64,000 nt of DNA, taken from contig QAOA01007908.1 in NCBI GenBank assembly GCA_003255065.1, forward strand, positions 595,624 through 659,623. The letters are read 5' to 3'. This DNA is from Cercis canadensis. Taxonomy: Eukaryota; Streptophyta; Magnoliopsida; Fabales; Fabaceae. The notes beneath the pieces were generated by a model that was not told where the DNA came from, did not search any database, and worked only from the letters and a program-made list of their open reading frames with translations. Positions 30,476-42,107 of this stretch are shown here, piece after piece (the first letter of the stretch is position 1; every line of letters starts with the position of its first letter). A program made the translations under genes and the position numbers.

Positions 30476-30810
30476 CTCATCTCTCAGAGAAACTCAGTGA
30501 GAGAGAGATGACAGAGAGAGAAAAAGATTGGCGGAAAGAGAGATTGAGGAAGAGAAAAATGAGAGTGTGAGAGAGAGAGAGAGATAGATGAGAGAGAAAT
30601 TTTTAAATTTTTTTTGAAGGTGCCACGTCAGCACTTAACGTGCCACGTGGCCTTTTCTGTTAAGTCCAATTAACGAACATAAGCGGAGGACGAAAATGAC
30701 CAACGGAACAATCTTCCAAGGACTAAAGTGTCGGTGAAAATTTTTAGAGGACTAAACTGTCACCGAACCTATCTTTCGAGGACCAAATAGGGGTTTTACT
30801 CTTAAATTTA

Positions 30811-31826
30811 ATATCATCACAATTTTCCTATTAAAAATAAGCCACATATCCCATCAGGTCTTTCTTAGAAGTGCTTTAAAATCTTTCTATAAGTATTTGT
30901 TCACTTCTAGTTTCTTTTTTTCTCTGAAAACATTTATTGGATTGCTTCACAAATTCTAGAGGAAATACTTGTCAAGGTATTTTAACTAACATCTCCACGA
31001 AAACTTAATGTGTATTTCCTCTCTTTAGGAAGAATTTTAATTTCAAAGAACAAGTAATCTTCACAACCACTATTTTAAGTGTCCATCATATCTGTAGTTA
31101 TAGCTAGTGAACTGTAGGTGCTGCTGTTGGTTATGCTAAGTAAGTTTTCTATGCAATTGCCTTTGTTGTTCTGCTAAGGCCAATGACTATTTCCTTTTGT
31201 TTCTTTGCACTTCCTCGCAAAATTCTTGTTTAAATTATCAGTATTTTTCTATACCCATTACTAAGGCCCAAATTACTTTTCGCCCATTTAGGCCCAATTG
31301 TCCTAATTACCAAAATGTCCCTCATGCTTCTATATATAATATTCTCTAATAGGTATTATTATTTTGGACTCTCATTATTTATTACTTCACCTGCTCAAGA
31401 CCGACCTAACTTGACATTCAGAGTCTGAGTATTCCCAACCCGACCCTTGGTTTACTTGTATTCACTATGTAAATCATATCTTGAACTTAACTTGAGTTGC
31501 ATCTGGTCACCCAACCTAATCTCCTGACCTCAACAAGGGCATCATCAATATTGGTAAGTATTTGCATTAGAGCAGAAACTCAGTAGGAGTAGATTCTTAT
31601 GACAGTCTTATCATTACAATGAAAGAGTTCTAGTTTCACCTCAATATACTAATCCTCATTGATTAAGATAATAGCAAATCACAGCTTCAAATCCAAGCAA
31701 ATGTTACAATGAGTGTGTATTTGTAATGCATCCAATGCAATACAAACGTATATACATACATGTTATCTAGTTCACTCAATTGCTTATTCTTGTTAAACCA
31801 CTTTTATCTACAGTACACTGTGTAAC
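30811..31826. other. Intergenic DNA, no gene seen
   Basis: No supported coding region. About 31260-31560 has a composition reminiscent of repeat-derived DNA (GGCCCAA motifs, then a more GC-balanced stretch), but no ends could be found. Confidence 0.4.
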
Positions 31827-32045
31827 TCAAACCCTGAAATGCAGCAAAGTAGAAGTGCCATCAAGGCCTTTTGCATTATAGAAGGCTACATAATCTGCAA
31901 TTGTGATTTCCTTGTATTTGGGAGGATTATCTTCTGATAATAGTTCCATAATGGGTCCATAGGACTTTGAGGATGACTTAAGTCCCGCACTAAAAAAGCT
32001 TGCAACGGATATTCAACACTGCTATAAGCTGTCATTTGTTATAAG
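31827..32045 (-). pseudogene. Dioxygenase exon-3 relic (third copy)
   Basis: The minus strand matches the last exon of the dioxygenase genes, including the shared end HFRV and stop at 31827-31829 and [18 protein letters not shown]. It is 219 bases instead of 249, with an internal loss of sequence between the acceptor and the region of the RxS motif, and one arm is rearranged. Exons 1 and 2 are missing. This shows the cluster once had at least three members. Confidence 0.8.
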
Positions 32046-32139
32046 CTGGAATTCAAGAAAAGTAGAAAACTGATATATTTGATAAATTTCTCAAAACCCA
32101 TTTCAGATGTCATGAGAATAATGCAAACTAACAGATTCA

Positions 32140-32975
32140 TATATGTTAAATTCTGGGGAAATTATTTTATTCTTAGTTTCTTTCTTCCCGCATCCCACGA
32201 ACAATCAAGGCTACAAAGGAAAAAGTGTTATAAAATCACTGATCAATGATTTACAAAACAGCAAACAAAACCAAGATTTAGAAAAATATTTAGTAGATGT
32301 CACTGCCTTGGTGCTGATTCTCTTCTCCAATCTTCACCAACAACAAAGAGAAGCAGCAAGTTAAGTCAACGATCTAGGAACTTAGCTTTAGTGACCAATA
32401 TATATTCGCATCTACACCTTCAGTGAGAACAGGTCTTTGTCCATTTTCATGAATAATTTGCATTTGGCGTTTTTTTGATGATTTTGATCCCTTCTATTAA
32501 TTAATAGGACTTTTGCATTTCTGCAGATATTTTAATGGTGATTCTCATGAATAATGTTCATAAATTATAGCCGTCAACATATAAAAGTCACCCAAGTCTA
32601 TGGTTTTGTTATATAAAATGAATAGTTATTGGAAATGGAAATTGTTTGTGTCAAATGGGACAAAAGGCTGAACGTAAGCTGGTTGATTTTGTTATTGATT
32701 GGGTCACGAAGATTTTTTAATGTTTCAACAACCAATAATGATGGGTACATGGCAACTAACACAATGTTTGTATGAGAAGAGAAAGTAAGACAAAAGAAAA
32801 TGGAGAGAGAAAATAAAGAGGAAACTAAATGAGAAGAATATGCACACACCACACTATTTAAAATCATACAGAATGCTCTTTAACTTTGAATTGTATACGC
32901 AAATTTTTAGGGTTCAAAAAGTGCATAAAACCCCTAAATTTCACAATTTGTAAAAAAGAAAAACACATTCCATCT
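32140..32975. repeat. Noncoding repeat block, copy 1
   Basis: From TTCTTTCTTCCCGCATCCCA through CAATCTTCACCAACAACAAA to TTCACAATTTGTAAAAAAGA, this block is similar to 39682-40440 and, in its second half, to 40448-41056. No coding frame is conserved between the copies. It lies next to the dioxygenase exon relic and probably belongs to the same duplicated neighbourhood. Confidence 0.75.
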
Positions 32976-34105
32976 AGAGAAGCAGCAAGTTCGGTGAATT
33001 AGCTATCAACGAGAACAAGTTCAGTCCATTCGTAGCTGTTTTCACTGACACATTATCAATGATTCAATGAGAACAAGTCTCTTTGCCCCCTTTTGATGAT
33101 TAATTGGTTTTGTCTAATTTACAACTTTATCCTATATCTATTTGAATTTGGTGTTATATAAAATTCCCTTTCATTAAATATTGGGGAATTTGCATTTGAA
33201 CGATGCACATGCACTCTTTCTAATGACCTTATATAGTTGTGTCTTTCTGCACATATTTTATTGGCTCACATAAATACAGCCATTGAGATAAAAGAGACAA
33301 AAAATCACGTTCACGTATTTCCAAGTTGACTACCGATTAGTCTGTGGAGAGGCACTGGTTTTTGATATATAAAATCCTTAAAAGAAGGAAAATTGCGATG
33401 AAAAGCCTAAATCGTCCATGTGGGTGTGTCATGTGGATAGTTGTTGGAAGTGAGAAGTCTTTGTGTAATTAGGCATATTAAATTCTTCTTTGAGCAAAAA
33501 AAAAAAGAAAGTGTATTAACAGTAAAGTTGGCGATAGGAATTTTTTTTTTAAAATACTTTCTTAAAAAAAAAATTTAATACTTTAATAACGACTCTAAGT
33601 TCAAATACAAAACTTACAACTCTTTGAGAATAACTTAGTACTACTTAACTACAAACTATTTGATCTCTTAAGATTTGTTTTAAAACATAAATATTTATTC
33701 TCGTGAATCTTAATTCGATTCTTAATAGAAAAATTTTTATGGTCAAAAACTTAGAACATTCAACTTAAAAGGTATCTATTGCTAATTTCACTTACAAGTT
33801 AGTGATTTGTACCTCTTTTTTTTTAATATCGAAACTTTTAGGGCCTATTATTAGTATTATATAGGATCTCGCATCTAGAATCTTCTTTTAATTCAATTAG
33901 TCCATTTAGTATATAGTGTACCATCGAACGAGAATGTCAATCAACTTTATCATCTATAGTAAAAATTTATAAAAGCTAGCAAATATATATTAGGTCCAAA
34001 TATTTCTTTTTAAAAAAACACCAATCCCATGCATCATCTTAAATATTTATTTAGTTCACTGAATGACATGAACATGCTAAACCACTTTCATCTACATTGT
34101 GTAAC
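32976..34105. other. Intergenic DNA, no gene seen
   Basis: AT-rich sequence without a supported gene. It probably contains the 3' UTR of dioxygenase copy B just below 34106. Confidence 0.45.
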
Positions 34106-35870
34106 TCAAACCCTGAAATGCAGCAGAGCAGAAGTTCCATCCATGCCTTTTGCATTATAGAAGGCTACATAATCTGCAGCTGTGGTTTCCCTGTACTTGG
34201 GAGGATCGTCTTCTGACAGAAATTCCTTAATTGGTCCGTAGAACTTGGTGGACATGAGACTTGCATTGAAAAAGCTTGCAATAGATATTCTTGGACCTAC
34301 AAGATTTGCTAGTACTCTATGTTCTGCACTCTTGAATATGTCATTTGTTATAAGCTGGAATTCAAAAAAAATGTCAATTAGCTCCATTGTTAAGTGCCAT
34401 TTCAAAATAGGTCTCAAAATGCTACAAATGCATTTCCTTTTACACATGGTACATCTTTCAATTATTTCCCTTATCCCTTGAAATAATTATAAATGAATAT
34501 GTGAATTAGTTCCATTGTTAAGTGCCATTTCAAAATAGGTCTCAAAATGCTACAAATGCATTTCCTTTTTACATATGGTACATCTTTCAATTATTTCCCT
34601 TGAAATAATTATAAATGAATATGTGAACAATTATAATTGAGGACTTGTAGTTAAGTTGTATTAAGATTGCCCTCAGGATTTGTGAGTTCCGAGTTCAAAC
34701 CCAAAGCCACAGCCAAAAGTACCAAAAAAGAGATAGTATGACAAACTTACCTGCAGAAGATCCCCAATGTTTACAACTAGAGCTCCATGCATGGGAGGTA
34801 CATCAACCCACTGATTCTCATGAAAAACTTGAAGGCCGCCTATATGGTCTTGCAAAAGTATTGTGATGAAGCTAACATCTGTGTGTGGGCTAGTGCCAAT
34901 AGTTAATTCTGGTTCAGGGCATTCTGGATAATAGTGAGCAAGAAGAAGAAACCCTTCAGCACAATCCATCTCTTTAAGGTGAAGGGAATTAAGGCCAAGA
35001 GCCTCTGCTAGTAACTCAAACAAAGTACAAGCCAATGTCATTACTTTCTCCGAGTATTCAATCACAATTTCTCTGCAAGTTCATTATCCACAACTTATCA
35101 ATCATACCAAAATTTCACTTTAGACGGTTTACAAGTGAACTTAGAAATGACCATCATCAAGAGCAAAACTATGAGTTCACTAGAAATGTAATCATATAAG
35201 GTTCAGATATCCATGCTACATCATGAATCATGATCAAAGCAAAACTCTCCTAATAAAGGAAGTTAATGAATTGTTAACAAGTCCTAACATGTCCAAGGGC
35301 TAATACCAACAAAAGTATTACCACACACCTGCAGACTGCTGGTATTTCTTCTGGTTTAGGTGGATGAGGAGCCATGTAACATCCAAGTGTATCCCTCCAA
35401 TTCGCAGCCGCATCTTTGTACAAACTATAATTGGAAATATAGATAACTTTCTTGCTAGGATCACGGGTGTAAAACTCTTTCCTAACCTCCACATCTTGTT
35501 CATGAAATCTGCAAGCTCCATCAATCATGTCATCCAAAACATGAGTTGGAATTCCATGGTTTATTACCTGAAAGAAGCCCCCATTTTCACATGCATTTCT
35601 AACTTTTCCCACAACTTTAGTTCTCTGAATAGGCTCAGTAAGGATTCCTTTGAGATCAATGATGGGGATACTGAACTTTGAGTCACTAGCTGTGGCTGAT
35701 CTCTCATTTAGATTAAACTGTCCACAGTGAAAAATACGTGGAACTTTTGTGACACCATCTTCTATGAGCCCTTTGACACCAGCCTTTGAATCATCAAATG
35801 CTTTAAGCTCACTTTCCCTGTCATAAGTGGAAACAGGTTCTGCCTTCAATTCACCTGTGGTTGTGGCCAT
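34106..35870 (-). CDS. 2-oxoglutarate/Fe(II)-dependent dioxygenase (ACC oxidase homologue type), intact copy B
   Basis: Soluble non-haem iron oxygenase of the plant DOXC class, in the group often labelled 1-aminocyclopropane-1-carboxylate oxidase homolog; the physiological substrate cannot be told from sequence. Exons 35329-35870, 34751-35072 and 34106-34354 join in frame to 370 aa, the usual length. Visible features: N-terminal [30 protein letters not shown], the DIOX_N block [13 protein letters not shown], then the iron ligands in SPHTDVSF and AEHRVLAN and the 2-oxoglutarate-binding RxS in [10 protein letters not shown]. The start MATTTGEL is the first ATG, 44 bases below a TATA box. Both introns are GT-AG; intron 2 contains a roughly 120-bp tandem duplication absent from copy A. 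It is the only intact member here of a cluster of at least three. Confidence 0.93.
34377..34624. repeat. Tandem duplication in intron 2 of dioxygenase copy B
   Basis: The segment starting TTAGCTCCATTGTTAAGTGC at 34377 recurs at 34506 as TTAGTTCCATTGTTAAGTGC and runs to about 34624. Copy A has one unit. It lies in an intron and does not alter the protein. Confidence 0.85.
34639..34730 (+). mobile_element. Possible short tRNA-derived SINE in dioxygenase intron 2 (copy B)
   Basis: Counterpart of 27276-27366, with a slightly decayed box A (TAGTTAAGTTG) and conserved box B (GAGTTCAAACCC). It ends in an A-rich stretch. Confidence 0.4.
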
Positions 35871-35913
35871 CTTTTTTACAAACTAGCTTTGCTATAAATT
35901 TCTCAAAAGAATG

Positions 35914-35925
35914 CTTTATTTATAG
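35914..35925 (-). promoter_or_regulatory. TATA box of dioxygenase copy B
   Basis: CTATAAATAAAG on the minus strand, 44-55 bases upstream of the ATG at 35870, identical to copy A. A second AT-rich candidate (AATTTATAGC) lies closer to the ATG and would leave almost no leader. Confidence 0.55.
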
Positions 35926-36983
35926 GCATGAAGGGTGGGGAATGTGAATCCATATTGTGACTGAACTTAGATGCAAAAGCACCCTTGTTTCTTTCCCAGA
36001 AATTTCTGCATATAGGACTATTGAAATAGAGTCCAACAAATGCATAGAATTTTGAACAAAATAAATAAAGTCAAAAAACTTTGATTAAGAAAGGGAGGAA
36101 CAATTATGTCATTTCCTCTATCTTCTGCTACTTTTGCTCTCAGACATTTGGCATATAAAAAGTGAAAGGAATTCTTTATTTAAGGCGGTGACTTGTATGA
36201 CCAACACTAAGCAACTACCAATCCTTTTCTAAGAGAGATACAAGACAAATTAAATGCAATAATGTTATGATTTTCCTCAAATTTTTTTTTTTTTTATTGA
36301 TGCCATTTGGGCATCATTTTTTTTGACAAAAAAAACTTGCAGGACTAAGACTTGACTTTGTGTGGTTTGAATAGTCAATGTCTAGTTAAACGTATCCACA
36401 TAACTCAACCATGACTTGGTCTCATAATTAGTCACAAACTGATAAATCATAGTGGAAGATGATTTTATTTATGTCATTTACACATCACTAGTTCAACCAC
36501 CTATTGGTTAAATTTAGAGTAAAATCCCTGTTTAGTTCTCAAAAGATAGGTTCGGTGACAGTTTAGTCTTTCAAAGATTTTCACTGACACTTTAGTCCTT
36601 GGAAGATTGTTCCGTCTGTTATTTTCGTCTTCCGCTTATGTCCATTAATTAGACTTAACAAAAAAGGCCACGTGGCACGTTAAGTGCTGACGTGACCGTT
36701 AAATGCTGATGTGACACTTTAAAAAAAATTTCTCTCTCATCTCTCTCTCACACTCTCCCTCTCATCTCTCTCTTTCTCCGCCAATCTCTTTCTCTCTCTA
36801 CCATCTCTCTCTCTTAATTTGGGCTGTGCTTAAGTTAATTTGGTGTTTTGACTTGGAAAGAATAGAAATATGTGATGCAAACATTATTGTAACAGCCATG
36901 TTGCTTCTTGGTGGTTCTGCGGCACACATTGTATCCCTCATCTTCTGCTTTATGACAAATTAGGTATAGTAGAACCACAGGAC

Positions 36984-37206
36984 TTGGAAATAGAGGGAGT
37001 TTTCAGAGCCACCAAGAACTACATAGACTTCTGCTTAGTGAAGAAGGAGGGAGATCCCTATATTTCGCAGCTTGAATTAAGGCCATTGCCTGAAGAGTAC
37101 CTACAGGGTCTGCCTTCTAGTGTTTTAAAACTGATAAGCAGAAGTAATCTAGGGAACAGGAGCACAGGAGATGAGATCAGGTATGTAATCTACTTTCATT
37201 TGACGT
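36984..37206 (+). pseudogene. Captured malectin-like receptor kinase exon fragment, copy B
   Basis: Nearly identical to 29433-29655; it differs at one residue before the GT ([10 protein letters not shown] instead of [10 protein letters not shown]). Same interpretation: host receptor gene sequence carried by the Pack-MULE. Where the parent gene lies is unknown; it is not in this window. Confidence 0.75.
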
Positions 37207-37739
37207 AAACTTTAGTACTGGCTGAGCTGATAAGGTGCATTCTCCTATAGATACTAGCTTACCAGAAAAAAGAAGCATAACAGCATACGAACATGGTTTC
37301 TCATTAACACCTTTCTTTTCAGTATACTCATGCAAACACGTGAGATTATCATGCTACAGTAATCTTGGTCTCATTGAGTTGCTGGGTTGCTACAGTAATC
37401 TTGGTCTCACTTGCTGAGTTGCTACAGTAAAAATGGGTACATGATGGTGCATCTTGCTGCTCTTTAAGAGCACATAGTGAGGGGCTGTTGTTGGCATGGA
37501 CAGTGATGGTGAAGACGGCTTTGTAGGTTCATCAAGAGATTGGATTGGTTCATAATTCCCTGCTAGCTTTGTCGGTGAAGAAGAAGCCCAATGAAAAACT
37601 CACTTGCGAGGATGCTTTCCACTGATAGTTGTGTCAAGCAGTATAAGCGCTAACCTGATCTAAGGAAAGAGGCAGCATAAGCAGGAGACATGGCCCAACC
37701 TAGTTCGAGCTTGCTTCTCTTAGTCCCACCCATGCTTAT

Positions 37740-38025
37740 TATCCAGAACCAAGGGCTTTAGCCTATTGAAAACCAGGCCTATTGAACCTTGCTCGGAAGT
37801 AAAAACACCCTTTCCCTGCCACGTTTTGCACCCTCCAGAATAAGCTATTCCACCTGTACTTAGACGACTGGTGCTATACTTTGATCGTGGGCTTTAGCTA
37901 TTCGTTAAATGACCACGTTAGCCACCTTCGAACCATTTTTAAGGTATTAAGGAAGAATCGCCTCTATGTAAAGAAAGAGAAATGCTCCTTTGGACAAACG
38001 GAGATCCTATTCCTAGGGCAGAGAG
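37740..38025 (+). mobile_element. Ty3/gypsy reverse transcriptase fossil inside Pack-MULE copy B
   Basis: Duplicate of the fossil at about 30190-30475: a broken Ty3/gypsy polymerase fragment without LTRs, carried as cargo of the Pack-MULE. Confidence 0.7.
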
Positions 38026-38267
38026 ACTCATCTCTCAGAGAAACTCAGTGAGAGAGAGATGGCAGAGAGAGAAAGAGATTGGCGGAAAGAGAGATTGGGG
38101 AAGAGAAAGATGAGAGTGAGAGAGAGAGAGAGAAATTTTTTAAATTTTTTTTTAAGGTGCCACGTCAGCACTTAACGTGCCACGTGGCCTTTTCTATTAA
38201 GTCCAATTAACGAACATAAGCGGAGGACGAAAATGACCGACGGAACAATCTTCCAAGGACTAAAGTG

Positions 38268-38934
38268 ATTTTCACGAGTTCCTAACAGGTTGTCACTGCC
38301 TTAGTGCTGATTCTCTTCTCCAATCTTCACCAACAACAAAAGGAAGCAGCAAGTTCATTGAATTAACCTGTCATGCACCATAAACATCTTATGAATCTCT
38401 GAAATTTTAGGTTTCTTCGCTGCTTAAATTATGAGGAAATCATTTTATTTCTTACAGACAGTTTCTTCGATACCTCATCCTAGGAGAAATCGTGGCATCA
38501 GAGGAAAAACTTTTCTTTGTGAATGATACTTTTGACTTCATTTCTGGATTCAATTGTTTGGGCATAATTTATCATATTGCCCTATTATTAATTTTCATTA
38601 TTTATGCTATATATTTTTCTTTTGAAGGGACAAGAATTTATACCTGATGTTTTGCATGCAATAAAGTATTTCAACTAGCTAATTCAATTGCTAGACGAAT
38701 GAGTATGGGGAAAAATGGTGGATCCCAAAGCAATAGCAGTAATGTACCTAGTCTTTAAGGTTTGACAAATTCTTAAACCTTATATTAAATTCAGGTGTGC
38801 TTGCTTTTGATGGTTATGGTTTTATTATGGTAGTATTATTGGCATCTTAAATACATCTTTTTCTAATATGAGAGTTTTTTAAAAATAGGTATAAATATAC
38901 ATTATAATTTATAATGTAAATATTGCATCTCTGA

Positions 38935-38986
<52 letters not shown>

Positions 38987-39681
38987 AGAGTTGATTTTTT
39001 TTTTCTTTTTCAGAAAAAAAAAAGCAAGAGAATAAAAGTAATTTTCTTTTAGGAAACCAAAATTAGTTGCAGCATCATTAAGAGACAATTAAAAGTGTGA
39101 AAGACAAAGTTTAACTTAGAAAAGGATTCCCTTTAAATGAAGGGTAATTTAGGAAATTAAAACATTATATAGTAAATGAGGAATCTGAATAGATAAATAA
39201 GAGTGTCAAACTATCAATAACCTTTATATTATTTCCCCTCAAAAAAAAAAAAAAACCTTACATATGGACTAAAAATTCATAAATTTGTCCCACCCCAAGA
39301 AAATTCATAAATTGGGAATTAATAAAATCCTTCTTTTGGTAACCGGGTATTAACAAAATCTAAAGTTACACGTCAATGTTCCATAAAAATGAAACAGTTA
39401 CCTATTTTCCATGATTTCGTCATATTAGCCAATCACGCTAGAAGAACCTAACATACTCAAATCTAAGATTTAAAAGATGATTTCGTTGATGTTACCTATT
39501 TTCCATGATTTCGTCACAAGTTGTGACAACCTTGGTGCTAGTTATAATTAACTTCTCCAATTTTTACCAGCAACAAAGAGATCCAACTAGTTCAGTGAAC
39601 TAGAGGAGCCTAGTTAATACCTGTCACACACCACACAAACATTTTATGAATCTCTGAGTTTCTTTTTGGTTTCTTCATATA
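38268..39681. repeat. Mixed local repeats, no gene
   Basis: CTTCTCCAATCTTCACCAAC and CAACAAARRGAAGCAGCAAG motifs near 38318, 39552 and 39890 show that pieces of the same repeat recur. A perfect (GA)n tract lies at about 38936-38981. No coding region is supported. Confidence 0.5.
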
Positions 39682-41056
39682 TTAAATTCTTGGGAAATCA
39701 TTTTATTCTTAGTTTCTTTCTTCCCGCATCCCACGAACAATCAAGGCAACAAAGGAAAATGTGTTCTAAAATCACTGATCAATGATTTACAAAACAGCAA
39801 ACAAAACCAAGATTTAGAAAAAGATTTAGTAGATTTTACCGGTTTTTCACGAGTTCCTCACAAGTTGTCACTGCCTTAGCTCTTCTCCAATCTTCGCCAA
39901 CAACAAAGAGAAGCAGCAAGTTAAGTTAACCATCTAGGAACTTAGCTTTGGTGACCAATATATATTCGCATCTACACCTTCAGTGAGAACAGGTCTTTGT
40001 CCATTTTCATGAATAATTTGCACTTGGCGTTTTTTGATGATTTTGATCCCTTCTATTAATTAATAGGACTTTTGCATTTCTGCAGATATTTTAATGGTGA
40101 TTCTCGTGAATAATGTTCATAAATTATGGCCGTCAACATATAAAAGTCACCCAAGTTTATGGTTTTGTCATATGAAATGATTAGTTATTGGAAGTGGAAA
40201 CTGTTTGTGTCAAATGGGACAAAAGGCTGAACGTAAGCTGGTTGATTTTGTTATTGATTGGGTCACGAAGATTTTTCGATGTTTCAACAACCAATAATGA
40301 TAGGTACATGGCAACTAACACAATGTTTGAATGAGAAGATAAAGTAAGAAAGAAAATGGAGAGAGAAAATAAAGAGGAAACTAAATGAGAAGATTATGAA
40401 CACACCACAATATTTAAAATCTTACAAAACGCTCATCAACTTTGAATTTTATCGCATCTACACCTTCAATGAGGATAGGTCTTTGTCCATTTTCATGAAT
40501 AATTTGCTTTGCTTATATGGTTACTTGCAACTTTACCCTTAGCTCATTCGCATTTGGCATTTTTTTAATGATTTTGATCCCTTTCATTAATTATTAGGGC
40601 TTTTGCATCTCTCTAGATATTGTAATGGTGATTATCATGAATAATGTTCATAAATTATGGCCGTCAACATATAAAAGTCACCCAAGTCTATGGTTTTGTT
40701 ATATAAAATGAATAGTTATTGTAAGTGGAAACTGTTTGTGTCAAATGGGACAAAAGGCTGAACGTAAGCTGGTTGATTTTGTTATTGATTGGGTCACGAA
40801 GATTTTTCGATGTTTCAACAACTAATAATGATATGTACATGGCAACTAATACAATGTTTGAATGAGAAGAGAAAGTAAAACGAAAGAAAATGGAGAGAAA
40901 ATAAAGAGGAAACTAAATGAGAAGAATATGCAGACACCACAATATTTAAAATCATACAGAATGCTCTTTAACTTTGAATTGTATAAGCAAATCTTTAGGG
41001 TTCAAAAAGTGCATAAAATCCCTAAATTTCACAATTTGTAAAAAAGAAAAATGCAT
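39682..41056. repeat. Noncoding repeat block, copies 2 and 3 in tandem
   Basis: 39682-40440 matches 32140-32870, and 40448-41056 repeats the second half (TCTACACCTTCARTGAGRAY, then GGGACAAAAGGCTGAACGTA, TGGGTCACGAAGATTTTTCG). The two copies here are directly adjacent. Short open frames are not conserved, so the block is noncoding. Confidence 0.75.
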
Positions 41057-42107
41057 TCCATCCATCTGTATCTTAGTCATGTGCTACAGCTAGTCGTTTG
41101 AAATCTTATTTATCCACTTTAATCCCTAGTTAGGGGTAATATGCATTGGTTAGGGATAATTATCCAACTAAGGAATTTGGAAAACAAACAGCATACAAGA
41201 ATCCAAAATTGTCTGCAGGCCATCACAGATTAACTGCTGATTGCAAACCCAAACGTCAGAGATCACGCGTTCATATGATCCAACAAGGCTGTTTAAAAAA
41301 AAAATAAGATTATATTTGACAGGCTGCTTTCACATATACCAAAATGTGCACCGCATTAATGGCGTCATAGAATGCATTCAACAAAGAAAAAGTTCATTAC
41401 ATCTCCTTCCTCTTCTAACACAGTGCATGTAGATCCTAAGACTTGTATTTCTTTTTCTCTCTCTCGGCCTCTCTCCTTATTATATCTGAGAATTTTCTCT
41501 CAGTAAAAAAAAGAATCAATCAAATCAGGTGCCAAAATTACTATTGCGCCAGAGGATTGGTTTAGTAAAATAAAAATGCAAACCCTAAATTTCTTTTTCA
41601 GTGCATCTCAAATCACAAAACCCACAAATAGAATAGTCATAATTAAGAGCGACTAGTAAGTATTTTTGTTGATATTATTCAATAAGGGCATTTATAAAAT
41701 AGAATTTATTATACTGGCTGACAATGCGCACATATGGTAGCAGTGTTGGGAAATTTGTGTACATTGCAGGGTTAGGAAGAGTCTGGAAAAGCTCAGGCCT
41801 CTTTCAGTGACAGGACTCTTGCTGTCAAATAATGGTGATAGATACTTGAAGGTTGTGTGACAAACTTTTTTGTTGTTTGCTACAAGGTGAGTGGCTATGA
41901 ATATGGAAACTGATGTTGATGTGTCAAGCTTATTTGTTGTCTTTGTATAAATTCTAATGTAGCTAATTGATTACTAGCTTATCATATACTATAATTTGAA
42001 CTGAAAATCTGTTGGTAGATCTGGTCAGATTGTTTGCACCTTGTAATTCTAAAAGGACATCATAATCTAATCTGTTGTATTTCTGAATGTTGTACTTGCT
42101 TTAGAAG

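Larger units (their letters stand above)
26921..30730. repeat. Segmental duplication, copy A
   Basis: This copy corresponds to 34167-38267 in the same orientation. It carries dioxygenase copy A, its upstream region, a run of 213 N and most of a Pack-MULE. Similarity is high throughout, with scattered substitutions and small indels. Its left edge cuts the last exon of the dioxygenase gene. Pack-MULE sequence continues beyond 30730 here but stops in copy B. Confidence 0.9.
29191..30810. mobile_element. Pack-MULE copy A (left end lost in gap, right end intact)
   Basis: The right terminal inverted repeat, about 30560-30801, is intact and ends in TTTTACTC. It is followed by TTAAATTTA (30802-30810), which matches the 9 bp before the left end of copy B (36508-36516). 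The interior holds CT/GA-rich borders, a malectin-like receptor gene fragment (29433-29655) and a Ty3/gypsy reverse transcriptase fossil (about 30190-30475). The left end lies in the N run. The full element is estimated at about 1.83 kb by combining both copies' coordinates. The Mutator assignment rests on the duplication length and the roughly 240-bp TIRs. Confidence 0.85.
34167..38267. repeat. Segmental duplication, copy B
   Basis: Counterpart of 26921-30730. It holds the intact dioxygenase gene and a Pack-MULE with its left end present. The match ends at 38267, inside the right TIR of the Pack-MULE; the sequence then jumps to ATTTTCACGAGTTCCT, which belongs to a different local repeat (compare 39846). 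The right breakpoint of the duplication is therefore inside the element. Confidence 0.9.
36508..38267. mobile_element. Pack-MULE copy B (left end intact, right end truncated)
   Basis: The left end begins at 36517 with GAGTAAAATCCCTG, directly after TTAAATTTA (36508-36516). The left TIR runs to about 36760 and matches the right TIR read backwards (for example AGGTTCGGTGACAGTTTAGT and GGCCACGTGGCACGTTAAGT). Cargo: malectin-like fragment 36984-37206 and Ty3/gypsy fossil about 37740-38025. The outer part of the right TIR is missing beyond 38267. Confidence 0.88.
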
